Shown here piece by piece: positions 30,005-38,090 of a stretch of 64,000 nucleotides of DNA. The position numbers were made by a program, and so were the translations under genes. Within the stretch, counting starts at the first letter, position 1. Every line of letters starts with the position of its first letter. Source of the stretch: Psychrobacillus sp042944905 (lineage in GTDB: Bacteria > Bacillota > Bacilli > Bacillales_A > Planococcaceae). Under the pieces are notes generated by a model. That model saw only the letters and a program-made list of their open reading frames with translations. It had not been told where the DNA came from and made no database searches. The stretch lies in contig NZ_CP168496.1 of NCBI RefSeq assembly GCF_042944905.1, positions 3,410,001 through 3,474,000 of the forward strand, read 5' to 3'.

Positions 30005-32182
30005 TTATACTTGTTGTTCTGGAGGAAGCATAGTTAAAGAAACTTTTCCTTTATTTGCATCGTATTGTTCGACCCATACAGTAACGATATCGCCTAGTGA
30101 CACAACATCTAATGGGTGTTTTACAAACCCTTTTTTCAGCTTTGAAATATGGACTAACCCATCTTGCTTTACACCGATATCAACAAACGCACCAAAGTCT
30201 ACTACGTTTCGAACAGTACCTTGAAGCTCCATTCCCTTTTGAAGATCTTCCATTTTAAGTACATCTTTCTTCAAAATAGGTTGCGGGAAAGCTTCTCGTG
30301 GATCTCGAGTTGGTTTGATCAATGTTTCTACTATATCTTTTAATGTAATTTCACCAATTTCTAGTTCCTTGCTTACTTCCGCAATATTAATGTTTATCAA
30401 AGCTGCTTCTGCTTCTTTGGATCCGATTTGAGACTTTTTCAAACCTACGATTTCTAAAACTTGTTCTGCTGCTTTATAACTTTCTGGATGAATTCCTGTA
30501 GCATCGAATGGGTTTTTAGCGTCTGGAACACGTAAGAATCCTATTGCTTGCTCGTATGTTTTAGCTCCTAGGCGAGGAATTTTCTTTAGTTGCGCTCTAG
30601 AAGTAAACCTTCCTTGCTCATTTCTCAAATTCACTACGTTTTCCGCAACTGTTTTCGATAGACCTGAAACGTATTGCAATAGGGATGCAGATGCTGTATT
30701 TACATTCACTCCAACTTGGTTAACTGCAGTTTCTACTATAAAAGAAAGAGACTCAGATAGTTTCTTTTGAGATACATCATGTTGGTATTGTCCTACCCCA
30801 ACAGCTTTTGGTTCAATCTTCACAAGTTCAGCAAGCGGATCTTGTAACCTTCTTGCAATTGAAACGGCACTTCGCTGCTCCACTTGTAAGTCAGGGAACT
30901 CATTCCTTGCAGTTTCAGATGCTGAATAAACACTTGCTCCTGCTTCGTTCACAATAACGTAGGCAACATCGCCTTCTACTTCTTTCAAACAATCTACTAT
31001 AAATTGTTCGGTTTCACGAGAAGCTGTACCGTTCCCGATTGCAATTAATGAAATTGGATACTTCTCTAAATAAGAAAGGACTTTCTTTTTAGATCCTTCC
31101 ACGTCCATTTTAGGTGCATGTGGATAAATCGCAGAAACTTCTAGTAGCTTTCCTGTATCATCTACAACCGCAAGCTTGCATCCTGTTCGGTATGCTGGAT
31201 CCACACCAAGAATGACTTTCCCTTTTAACGGAGGTTGCAATAATAAGTTTCGTAAATTTTCCGAGAAAATATGGATTGCTTGAGTTTCTGCTTTTTCCGT
31301 CAGTTCTGTTCGAATTTCTCGTTCTACAGAAGGTTGGATTAAGCGTTTATACGAGTCTTCAATTGCCATTTCCACATGTTCAACTCCATCGCTGGACGTT
31401 TGATTAGGAATCCACTGTGTTTTCATGAGATTCGTCACTTTATCTATTGGAACTTGGATACTCACCTTGAGCACATCTTCTTTTTCTCCACGGTTAATCG
31501 CTAAAGTTCTGTGAGGCACAATTTTTTTCACAGGTTCCTCGTACTCATAATACATTTCAAATACATTCTTTTCGTCCAACTCTGCCTTCTTGACTGTGGA
31601 AATAACCTTTCCATCTGCGCGAGTGATATTGCGTATTTGTTCGCGAATTTTCGCATCATCAGCAAATTGTTCCGCTAAAATATCTCTCGCACCTTGAAGT
31701 GCCTCTTCTATAGAAAGAACTTCTAATTTTTCATTTATATAATCGACTGCTAGTTTTTGCACCGACTCTTTAGGAAAAGTAAGCAGCAAACTTGCTAGTG
31801 GTTCTAATCCTTTTTCTTTCCCAATCGTCGCTTTCGTTCTGCGCTTTTGCTTATATGGTCGGTATAAATCTTCTAATCGTTGTAGAACCGTAGCATTTTG
31901 AATATAAGTAGACAATTCTTCCGTTAACTTACCTTGCTCATCAATTAATCGGATAACCTCTTCTTTTCGTTGTTCTAACTGCTGTATGTAATTATACCGA
32001 CCTTCTACAGCCTTAATCTGCACCTCATCTAAAGATCCGGTTTGCTCTTTTCTATACCTTGCTATAAAAGGAACTGTATTTCCTTCTTCTAATAGTTTAA
32101 TTACTTGTTCAGCTTGCGTAGTTTTCACTCCTGTTTCTTTAGAAACAAGCTGTAGCATTTTCTTTATTTCCAAAACAAACAC
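30005..32182 (-). CDS. tex: Tex, S1-domain transcription accessory protein
   Basis: 725 residues matching the Tex family (B. subtilis YdcI). N-terminal helical HTH-like region (KLLEEGNTVPFIARYRKEQTG), a YqgF/RNase H-like domain (VILGVDPAYRTGCKLAVVD at about 325-345), paired helix-hairpin-helix motifs (SLLQYVSGLSKTVAENVV and KIPRLGAKTYEQAIGFLRV), and a C-terminal S1 RNA-binding domain (MELQGTVRNVVDFGAFVDIGV to SLTML). Tex binds nucleic acids and acts in transcription fidelity and ribosome-linked processes. A GTG start with AAGGA six bases upstream is used; a TTG three codons later is an alternative. It follows the sigma-B operon terminator. Confidence 0.95.
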   Translation of the reverse strand: MFVLEIKKMLQLVSKETGVKTTQAEQVIKLLEEGNTVPFIARYRKEQTGSLDEVQIKAVEGRYNYIQQLEQRKEEVIRLIDEQGKLTEELSTYIQNATVLQRLEDLYRPYKQKRRTKATIGKEKGLEPLASLLLTFPKESVQKLAVDYINEKLEVLSIEEALQGARDILAEQFADDAKIREQIRNITRADGKVISTVKKAELDEKNVFEMYYEYEEPVKKIVPHRTLAINRGEKEDVLKVSIQVPIDKVTNLMKTQWIPNQTSSDGVEHVEMAIEDSYKRLIQPSVEREIRTELTEKAETQAIHIFSENLRNLLLQPPLKGKVILGVDPAYRTGCKLAVVDDTGKLLEVSAIYPHAPKMDVEGSKKKVLSYLEKYPISLIAIGNGTASRETEQFIVDCLKEVEGDVAYVIVNEAGASVYSASETARNEFPDLQVEQRSAVSIARRLQDPLAELVKIEPKAVGVGQYQHDVSQKKLSESLSFIVETAVNQVGVNVNTASASLLQYVSGLSKTVAENVVNLRNEQGRFTSRAQLKKIPRLGAKTYEQAIGFLRVPDAKNPFDATGIHPESYKAAEQVLEIVGLKKSQIGSKEAEAALININIAEVSKELEIGEITLKDIVETLIKPTRDPREAFPQPILKKDVLKMEDLQKGMELQGTVRNVVDFGAFVDIGVKQDGLVHISKLKKGFVKHPLDVVSLGDIVTVWVEQYDANKGKVSLTMLPPEQQV

Positions 32183-32215
32183 ACCCTTTCCTTATAAGAT
32201 TATTTTAACACAAAA

Positions 32216-32245
32216 AAGCTTACCCTATTTAACTAGAGTAAGCTT
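32216..32245 (-). terminator. Terminator of the sigma-B operon
   Basis: AAGCTTACCCT and AGAGTAAGCTT pair (11 bp, one mismatch-type pair), followed by TTTTTTG on the minus strand. The 5' arm includes the last codons and stop of rsbX. Confidence 0.85.
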
Positions 32246-32829
32246 CCTGTGATAAATGTAGCGTCATCTCCATGTTCGATATCGTCGAGCACAGCTTTGT
32301 ATAAACATTGGGCATTGACAGCTTGTTTAATAATCGCTTTTGGACTTTTCAAGTTTACACCATCAGAATGCAATAAGAATAAATCATTTTTATTATAAGA
32401 ATAAGTTTGTGTGTGTGGTTTTTGCTTTCTTCCGGATAAGTAGCCCATAACAGGTAGTGGGTATATCATTTTATCTGTCTCACTTTGATACATATAAAAC
32501 TTAATATTTCCTACGCAGCTATAAGATATTGTATGAAGTTTGAAATCTACCTTTACAATAGCAACAGCGGCCCCTCTTTTTTGGACCATTAATTCATTGC
32601 AACGTAAAAGTAAACTATCAATCGATTCCTCTGGATATTTTGCTAAAATTTCAGGCATGATATCCGCAGACTCTTTTGCAACAGGACCATTACCCAATCC
32701 ATCTGCAATGGCACAAATTAAATAATCTTCCTTTTGATCAATATAATAAGTGTCACCAGATTCTAAATTTCCGAACTTCGCCTCTTGGTACACACACATC
32801 TCTACCTTTTCATCTGAAAGTATTTTCAC
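32233..32829 (-). CDS. rsbX: RsbX, negative-feedback phosphatase of the stressosome
   Basis: 198 residues of the SpoIIE/PP2C type: ICAIADGLGNGPVAKESADIM (metal-binding Asp-Gly), GAAVAIVKVDF, SCVGNIKFYMY, and LLHSDGV. In B. subtilis RsbX (199 residues) dephosphorylates RsbS and RsbR, resetting the stressosome. The GTG start overlaps the sigB stop (GTGA), giving translational coupling. Last gene of the operon, so its amount should follow sigma-B activity. Confidence 0.92.
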   Translation of the reverse strand: MKILSDEKVEMCVYQEAKFGNLESGDTYYIDQKEDYLICAIADGLGNGPVAKESADIMPEILAKYPEESIDSLLLRCNELMVQKRGAAVAIVKVDFKLHTISYSCVGNIKFYMYQSETDKMIYPLPVMGYLSGRKQKPHTQTYSYNKNDLFLLHSDGVNLKSPKAIIKQAVNAQCLYKAVLDDIEHGDDATFITGSLL

Positions 32830-33611
32830 TGTTTCAATCCACCTGACACTAAAATTACTTCTTGCAATCTTTTTATTGCTTTTCTTTGAATTCTTGAAAC
32901 ATGCATTTGAGAGATTCCTAAACGCTCACCCGTTTCTTTTTGACTTAACTGCTCCATGTATGTAAGCTTTATTATTTCTTTCTCACGATCTGATAATTTA
33001 CTTATAGCATTAGCAACGAGTAAACGCTGATCTGTTTTTTCAAATTCTCCATCCGCTTTTCCAATAACGTCAAACAAGGTAATTGTACCTCCATCTGAAT
33101 CTGAATCTAACGAATGATCCATTGATAGCGCCTGATAGCTCTTACTCATTTCCATAGCTTCTAAGACATTTTCCACTTCTTCACCCAAAAAGTCAGCAAT
33201 TTCCTGCACTAATGGAGAACGCTGAAATTCTACGGTTAAAGTTTCTACAGCCGCTCTTATACGTGGACCTAGTTCTTTAATTCTTCTGGGAACATGTACT
33301 GCCCATGTTTTATCCCGCAAAAAACGTTTAATTTCTCCAATAATCGTTGGAATAGCAAACGCTTCGAAGCTTTTCCCGATAGTTGGATCATATCTTCTGA
33401 TTGCCCCTAAAAGACCTAGCATACCTACTTGTACAAGATCCTCGTGGTGCGATTTTCCATTTGAGTATTTTCGAGCGATGGATTCAACCAACCTTTTATA
33501 ATTTAACACTAACTTGGTTTGGGCATCATCGCTCTCCGTCTGTTGGTATTCTTTAATCCATTCTAATATTTGTTCTTTGGATTGTTTGTTAGGATGTGAT
33601 GTGTTGGACAT
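32826..33611 (-). CDS. sigB: RNA polymerase sigma-B factor, general stress response
   Basis: 261 residues (B. subtilis 262). Region 2 is clear in EDLVQVGMLGLLGAIRRYD and SFEAFAIPTIIGEIKRFLRD, region 3 in VPRRIKELGPRIRAAVE, and the region 4 helix-turn-helix in LSQKETGERLGISQMHVSRI. The ATG at 33611 is preferred over the ATG two codons upstream because it leaves proper spacing from CAGGTGG. The gene overlaps rsbW at its 5' end and rsbX at its 3' end. It is held inactive by RsbW and freed by dephosphorylated RsbV. Confidence 0.95.
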   Translation of the reverse strand: MSNTSHPNKQSKEQILEWIKEYQQTESDDAQTKLVLNYKRLVESIARKYSNGKSHHEDLVQVGMLGLLGAIRRYDPTIGKSFEAFAIPTIIGEIKRFLRDKTWAVHVPRRIKELGPRIRAAVETLTVEFQRSPLVQEIADFLGEEVENVLEAMEMSKSYQALSMDHSLDSDSDGGTITLFDVIGKADGEFEKTDQRLLVANAISKLSDREKEIIKLTYMEQLSQKETGERLGISQMHVSRIQRKAIKRLQEVILVSGGLKQ

Positions 33612-34059
33612 TTTCATCCACCTGCTCTACTTCGACATACTTCGTCATAAATACAGTTACACCTTCTTGGTGATGGACTTTTACTTCATCCATTAACGTC
33701 TCGATTAAATATAAACCTAGACCACCTTCCCTTAGAAGTGATCCTTCTTTCAAGTCGTGGTATGGACCAACTTTTGCTTTCGTCTCTTCAAAATTAAAGC
33801 TTTTCCCATGATCTGCCACCATGATTTCCATTTTTTCTTTATATATTGCACACCCAATAACTACTTCGCCTTCTTCATCCTCAGCGTACGCATGTTGAAC
33901 TGCATTTGTAATAGCTTCACTTGTGGCAATTTTCAAATCTTCAATATCTTCATACGTAAATCCAATGCGATTTGCCAACCCAGAAATTGTAAGCCGAGCA
34001 ACACTCACATATTGTGGTTTTGCAGGCAATCTAATTTCCACATAATCAAACGGTTTCAT
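33589..34059 (-). CDS. rsbW: RsbW, anti-sigma-B factor and serine kinase
   Basis: 156 residues with the GHKL/HATPase_c fold of anti-sigma kinases: N-box ATSEAITNAVQHAY (about 47-60), G1-type VADHGKSFNFEE, and the G2-region REGGLGLYLIETLMDEV. RsbW binds sigma-B or phosphorylates RsbV. It overlaps rsbV by 14 bases upstream and sigB downstream, which keeps switch stoichiometry. Confidence 0.95.
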   Translation of the reverse strand: MKPFDYVEIRLPAKPQYVSVARLTISGLANRIGFTYEDIEDLKIATSEAITNAVQHAYAEDEEGEVVIGCAIYKEKMEIMVADHGKSFNFEETKAKVGPYHDLKEGSLLREGGLGLYLIETLMDEVKVHHQEGVTVFMTKYVEVEQVDENVQHITS

Positions 34060-34390
34060 CTATTTTCACCTCTTCACTCGCTGTTCGAATATCCATAATC
34101 TCACCTAAACCAGTAATATCAAACAATCGTTTCAAACGTGATGAAAGACCGGTTAATTCCAGATGGCCATTGGAAGCATTTACACTTTTATAAAACCCGA
34201 CAAATACACCAAGTCCTGTACTGTCCATATAGGACACATCTTTTAAATTCAATTCAATATAAAGGTTTTCTGTTAAATTTATTTCTGCTAACTTCTCTCT
34301 GAGAACCGGCGCTGTAAATGCATCGATTTCCCCTGTAATATCACCTTTAACACACGTACTCTCTTGTAACAGTTTAACTGAAATATTCAT
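34046..34390 (-). CDS. rsbV: RsbV, anti-anti-sigma factor (STAS)
   Basis: 114 residues, one STAS domain. The phosphorylatable serine sits in DVSYMDSTGLGVFVG (Ser57; B. subtilis Ser56). Unphosphorylated RsbV captures RsbW and frees sigma-B. ATG with GGGGG ribosome site. First gene after the sigma-B-type promoter. Confidence 0.95.
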   Translation of the reverse strand: MNISVKLLQESTCVKGDITGEIDAFTAPVLREKLAEINLTENLYIELNLKDVSYMDSTGLGVFVGFYKSVNASNGHLELTGLSSRLKRLFDITGLGEIMDIRTASEEVKIDETV

Positions 34391-34427
34391 TATTTTATCC
34401 CCCGTCTTCGCTATATATAGTATTCAA

Positions 34428-34453
34428 TACCCCATCATAGCTAGTGATAAACA
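34428..34453 (-). promoter_or_regulatory. Sigma-B-dependent promoter of rsbV-rsbW-sigB-rsbX
   Basis: On the minus strand GTTTAT (34448-34453), 14-base spacer, GGGTAT (34428-34433), close to the sigma-B consensus GTTTAA-N12-14-GGGTAT. It lies about 38 bases before rsbV, the position of the autoregulatory promoter in B. subtilis. Confidence 0.88.
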
Positions 34454-34486
34454 TTTATAACAAGTATTAAAAAAAAGCGATTCACC

Positions 34487-34511
34487 TAAGTAGCTCGATG
34501 AACTACTTAGT
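34487..34511 (-). terminator. Hairpin between rsbU and rsbV
   Basis: CTAAGTAG and CTACTTAG form an 8-bp stem; on the minus strand an eight-base T-run follows 9 bases later. The gap to the T-run makes it a weak terminator that could damp readthrough from rsbRSTU into rsbV. Confidence 0.5.
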
Positions 34512-34578
34512 AAAATAAATGGATCCATGAAGGCTCTAGTCTTATTCGATAAACGGTTGGACTCGCGTCTGTAGAAGG

Positions 34579-35577
34579 TTAAACTTTTTTGAATATGACA
34601 AGAGTAAAATCATCGCGTTGCTCAAAATCTTGTAATTCTTCTAATTTTTTATATACATATTCCACCATTGCTTGTGCACTTTCGTCTCGTACACTTTCAA
34701 TAATGTCCATCACAGTTTGTTGTTCTATAAAACCTGCTTTTGAACGACATTCCGTTACCCCATCGGTCATCATAACAACGAAGTCTTCTTTATCAAATAC
34801 AACTGAATGCTGTTCGTATTTTACATTCGGAACTACTCCAAGCAACAAACCTTTTGCTTGCAACTCCGTGAAACGCTCACTCTTTGCACAATAAAAAAGA
34901 GGTGGTTCATGTCCAGCCGATGCATAAGTAAACTCGCTTCTCGTTGTATTATATGTCCCATAAAACATCGATATAAACATGGAATCACTTACACTTTTCT
35001 CAACAATTCTATTAATAACGTCTAAGACAACGACCGGATCTGTTTTAGCTCCAGTTAAACTGTCCATTCCATACTTAATCATCGACATGCAAAGAGCTGC
35101 TGGAATTCCTTTTCCGATAACATCTGCCACAGCAACTCCGACGCTAGTCTCATCATTTAGAAAATAGGCATAATCTCCGTTCATCTCTTGTGCCGGAACT
35201 GAAATCATACCAATATCTAAACCAATCATGTTGGGTATTTTCGTTTTAAGCAAAGTTTGTTGCACATTTGAAGCAAGTTCCATTTCCATTTTGAAATTTT
35301 CTTGTTTTTTTATTAATGTTTGATGTTCTTTTAACGCCAATCCATACCGAATCATTACTTCTATTAATAAATCAAAAGAATGCGATACATCCGCTGACAA
35401 ATTAGGAATTATTTCTTCCAGAGATGCCTTATGTATACTAATTACCTCTTCTGGCGAAATGTTCTTCTGAATTAGTTGTCTACTAAAGTTTTGACCTTCA
35501 TACAAGTTATGTTCTGTTTGTCTTAATGTGTATTGTTCTAAAATTTCTTTATATTGCCTTTTAAATTCTTGAGGCAT
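34579..35577 (-). CDS. rsbU: RsbU, PP2C-type phosphatase activating RsbV
   Basis: 332 residues. The N-terminal ~110 residues form the helical RsbT-binding domain (KEILEQYTLRQTEHNLYEGQ). The C-terminal PP2C/SpoIIE domain shows ASNVQQTLLKTKIP, NGDYAYFLND, VAVADVIGKGIPAALCMSMIKYGMD and FVVMMTDGVTE with the metal-binding aspartates. RsbU dephosphorylates RsbV-P when bound by RsbT released from the stressosome. Spaced 15 bases after rsbT. Confidence 0.95.
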   Translation of the reverse strand: MPQEFKRQYKEILEQYTLRQTEHNLYEGQNFSRQLIQKNISPEEVISIHKASLEEIIPNLSADVSHSFDLLIEVMIRYGLALKEHQTLIKKQENFKMEMELASNVQQTLLKTKIPNMIGLDIGMISVPAQEMNGDYAYFLNDETSVGVAVADVIGKGIPAALCMSMIKYGMDSLTGAKTDPVVVLDVINRIVEKSVSDSMFISMFYGTYNTTRSEFTYASAGHEPPLFYCAKSERFTELQAKGLLLGVVPNVKYEQHSVVFDKEDFVVMMTDGVTECRSKAGFIEQQTVMDIIESVRDESAQAMVEYVYKKLEELQDFEQRDDFTLVIFKKV

Positions 35578-35592
35578 TACACATTACACCTC

Positions 35593-35994
35593 CTATCTAA
35601 GCCATTTTGTAGCACTAATTGTAGTGCCCTCCCCAAAAATTGTTTCAATTTTGAAGTCATCCATTAATCGTTTTACACCTGGTAAACCTGCACCAAGTCC
35701 ACCAGATGTCGTATAGCCATCTTCCATTACTTTTCGTACATCTGAAATGCCTGGTCCCTGATCAGATGCAATTACCAACAACCCTTGCATATTACCTTGT
35801 GTAATTTGTTTAATTTCTATATTACCTTTTCCAGCATATAAATAAATATTTCGGGCAAGTTCACTGATAGCTGTTGTAATTCTAGCTTGATCCACCGTTC
35901 CGAAGCCAACTTCTTTTGCTTCATTTCTTCCAAGCTGCCTTGCAGCAACAATATCCCATTCCGATAAAATATCAACAGAAGACTTTAATTTCAT
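35593..35994 (-). CDS. rsbT: RsbT, stressosome serine/threonine kinase and RsbU activator
   Basis: 133 residues, GHKL fold: ARITTAISELARNIYLYAG (N-box), IASDQGPGISDVRKVMEDGY (G1) and GGLGAGLPGVKRLMDDF (G2). RsbT phosphorylates RsbS and RsbR under stress, leaves the complex and activates RsbU. Ribosome site GGAGGACT. Length equals the B. subtilis protein. Confidence 0.95.
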   Translation of the reverse strand: MKLKSSVDILSEWDIVAARQLGRNEAKEVGFGTVDQARITTAISELARNIYLYAGKGNIEIKQITQGNMQGLLVIASDQGPGISDVRKVMEDGYTTSGGLGAGLPGVKRLMDDFKIETIFGEGTTISATKWLR

Positions 35995-36000
35995 AATGAA

Positions 36001-36363
36001 TTAGTCCTCCAATTCTCGTTCTAATTTTTCCAATCCATTTTCTAAGTCTAAAGCGGTTACCACATTTTCTAATCTAATACCTAATTCGATTAGCGTGATT
36101 GCAACAGCTGGTTGTATTCCTGTAATAACCACCTTTGCTCCCATTAGACCTGACATACTAATCACATCGCCAAGTACTTTTGCAATGAAGGAATCAATAA
36201 AATCAATTGGGGTTAAATCTAAAACTACACCTCTAGCAGCGGTAGTATGTAACTTAGCTAATAGGTCCTCTTGAAAAGCTATTGCTGTCTGGTCATCTAA
36301 TTCCCATTGAATAGAAACAATTAGACAATCTCTTAATTTTAAAATCGGAATTCTTGTCATCAT
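36001..36363 (-). CDS. rsbS: RsbS, STAS scaffold of the stressosome
   Basis: 120 residues, a single STAS domain (RIPILKLRDCLIVSIQWELDD). The RsbT target serine is Ser58 in PIDFIDSFIAKVLGD (B. subtilis Ser59). With RsbR it forms the megadalton stressosome core. The start overlaps the rsbR stop by four bases. Confidence 0.95.
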   Translation of the reverse strand: MMTRIPILKLRDCLIVSIQWELDDQTAIAFQEDLLAKLHTTAARGVVLDLTPIDFIDSFIAKVLGDVISMSGLMGAKVVITGIQPAVAITLIELGIRLENVVTALDLENGLEKLERELED

Positions 36364-37190
36364 TTTGAATTCACCTCTACTATAGTTCTATTCGTCAAAG
36401 CCAAAGCTTGTTCCATTCCTCTTTGCATTGTACTTGTTGTAGTAAAATCATTTAAGTTTATACCTAACGTTACAATTGTCTGTGCGATTTCTGGTCTTAT
36501 TCCAACTAACATACATTTTGCACCAACTAGACGGACAGCATCTGCTGCTTGAATGATATGATGGGCTACCATTGTATCTACTACAGGAACTCCAGTTATA
36601 TCAAGCAACACTACTTCGGCTCTGTGCTTCACTACCCCGTGCAATAAATTTTCCATGATTAACTTTGCACGTTCCGTATCGATTGTACCAACTAATGGCA
36701 TAACGGATATCTTATCAAATACAGGAATTAATGATGCCGAAAGTTCTTGCAAAGCTATTCTTTGTAAATGCACTGTTTTTTCCCAAACCTTAGAATATGC
36801 ATCTACAATGCTATGATTAAGCGGTGTAATCCAATTTGTTAATATTTCTCGATGTGATTTAATACTGCGGTCATTTAAAAAACCAACTTCATCCATTTTT
36901 TCATATATTACTTCTGAAAAGTTAGTTAGTGCTTTTAAAACAAATGAAATAGACCACCCGTAGCGAACTATTTGTAAAGAGAAATCATTTAACTTTTCCA
37001 TGTAGGTTTCTTTTCCCTCGGTTAAACTTAAAATCATTAACTCTCCAAATTCGCGGACAGTGTTATCAATAACTTTATCGGACATAATTTGAAAGAAGCG
37101 GTCATCTTCCTCATCTTCCATTTTAGTTCTCCATTTTTCTAATATTTCATCTAAATTATCATGAATATATGATGCGATTTGTTTGTTCAT
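36360..37190 (-). CDS. rsbR: RsbR, stressosome sensor with STAS domain
   Basis: 276 residues. N-terminal non-haem-globin-like helical sensor (about 1-150), linker, and C-terminal STAS domain (about 155-270). Candidate RsbT phosphorylation threonines are Thr172 (GTIDTERAK) and Thr206 (VVDTMVAH), matching Thr171/Thr205 of RsbRA. First gene of the sigma-B operon, separated from ndoA by a terminator; I see no convincing sigma-A promoter in the 130-base gap, though TACAAT with a poor -35 is present. The window has one RsbR only; paralogues may lie elsewhere. Confidence 0.93.
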   Translation of the reverse strand: MNKQIASYIHDNLDEILEKWRTKMEDEEDDRFFQIMSDKVIDNTVREFGELMILSLTEGKETYMEKLNDFSLQIVRYGWSISFVLKALTNFSEVIYEKMDEVGFLNDRSIKSHREILTNWITPLNHSIVDAYSKVWEKTVHLQRIALQELSASLIPVFDKISVMPLVGTIDTERAKLIMENLLHGVVKHRAEVVLLDITGVPVVDTMVAHHIIQAADAVRLVGAKCMLVGIRPEIAQTIVTLGINLNDFTTTSTMQRGMEQALALTNRTIVEVNSK

Positions 37191-37276
37191 AGGTGTGATA
37201 CATCTCCTCAGTTAATATTAGTAACTATATTGTAGCGAAAATCAACTAATTTTACATCTATTTGGGGTAAACAAAA

Positions 37277-37311
37277 AACACAGTGCGTATTTGTCGGTTA
37301 CACACTGTGTT
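37277..37311 (-). terminator. Terminator after ndoA
   Basis: AACACAGTG and CACTGTGTT arms (9 bp, extended imperfectly inward), followed by T6 on the minus strand. It separates the alr-ndoAI-ndoA unit from rsbR. Confidence 0.8.
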
Positions 37312-37323
37312 TTTATCTATGTA

Positions 37324-37674
37324 TTAAAATTTGACAATCCCTAAACTAATTCCTAAAGCATGATCTACTTCGTGCATTACATCCTCATCAAGATGTGTAA
37401 TTTTATCAGTTAATCGTGATTTATCTATTGTTCGCAATTGTTCTAATAAAATAACAGAATCGCGTTCGAAGTCATACTGTTTTGCATTTATTTCAACATG
37501 TGTTGGCAACTTTGCTTTTTGTATTTGAGCAGTAATAGCTGCAATAATAACAGTAGGACTAAATCGATTACCAATATCATTCTGAATCACCAAAACGGGC
37601 CTGGTTCCCCCTTGCTCAGACCCGATTACAGGTGATAAATCTGCGAAAAAAACGTCCCCACGTTTTACGATCAA
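37324..37674 (-). CDS. ndoA: EndoA (MazF-type) mRNA endoribonuclease toxin
   Basis: 116 residues from a TTG seven bases after GTGGAGGATG, giving LIVKRGDVFFADLSPVIGSEQGGTRPVLVIQND, exactly the B. subtilis NdoA length and start type; an upstream ATG would leave no ribosome site. PemK/MazF fold with the catalytic Arg in GGTRPVLV and Thr/Ser in the TVIIAAIT strand. It cleaves mRNA at UACAU-type sites in B. subtilis. It lies 4 bases after its antitoxin. Confidence 0.95.
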   Translation of the reverse strand: MIVKRGDVFFADLSPVIGSEQGGTRPVLVIQNDIGNRFSPTVIIAAITAQIQKAKLPTHVEINAKQYDFERDSVILLEQLRTIDKSRLTDKITHLDEDVMHEVDHALGISLGIVKF

Positions 37675-37678
37675 GTTT

Positions 37679-37960
37679 TCATCCTCCACTTACGAGTCGC
37701 TCAGTCGTATGTTGCGCTTCATACTCTGCATGTAAACATTCCGTACAAATGGATAAGTTTATATGAGACATTTCAACATAGCCTTTCATCATCGCTTCTC
37801 TTATAAGATTTGACTGTTCTTTCTTAAAATATTCATTTGCTTGGACACGGACGATACTTTCACTACCAGTTAATGACTGTTTTACGGTCTTTACTCCTTC
37901 ATTAACCATTTGCTTTGGAAGCCTTATAATAGCTTCCTTTTTCTTCTTATCACTTACCAC
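37679..37960 (-). CDS. ndoAI: EndoAI antitoxin, ribbon-helix-helix protein
   Basis: 93 residues from a GTG six bases after GGAGGTG, equal in length to B. subtilis NdoAI. The N-terminal RHH segment (KEAIIRLPKQMVNEGVKTV) is diverged, but the C-terminal toxin-binding part is well conserved (GYVEMSHINLSICTECLHAE and ERLVSGG). Binds and inhibits EndoA and probably autoregulates the pair. Preceded by alr, as in B. subtilis. Confidence 0.92.
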   Translation of the reverse strand: MVSDKKKKEAIIRLPKQMVNEGVKTVKQSLTGSESIVRVQANEYFKKEQSNLIREAMMKGYVEMSHINLSICTECLHAEYEAQHTTERLVSGG

Positions 37961-38090
37961 AGCAAACACCTCCGACAAAACATTTCCCTATTTGACAATA
38001 TACTTCATCTTACCATTACTAGAGTCTAAATAAAAGACATAATGAGAAATGATTTGACAAATTATGCATGTAGGATTATTTTGTCGAGAT

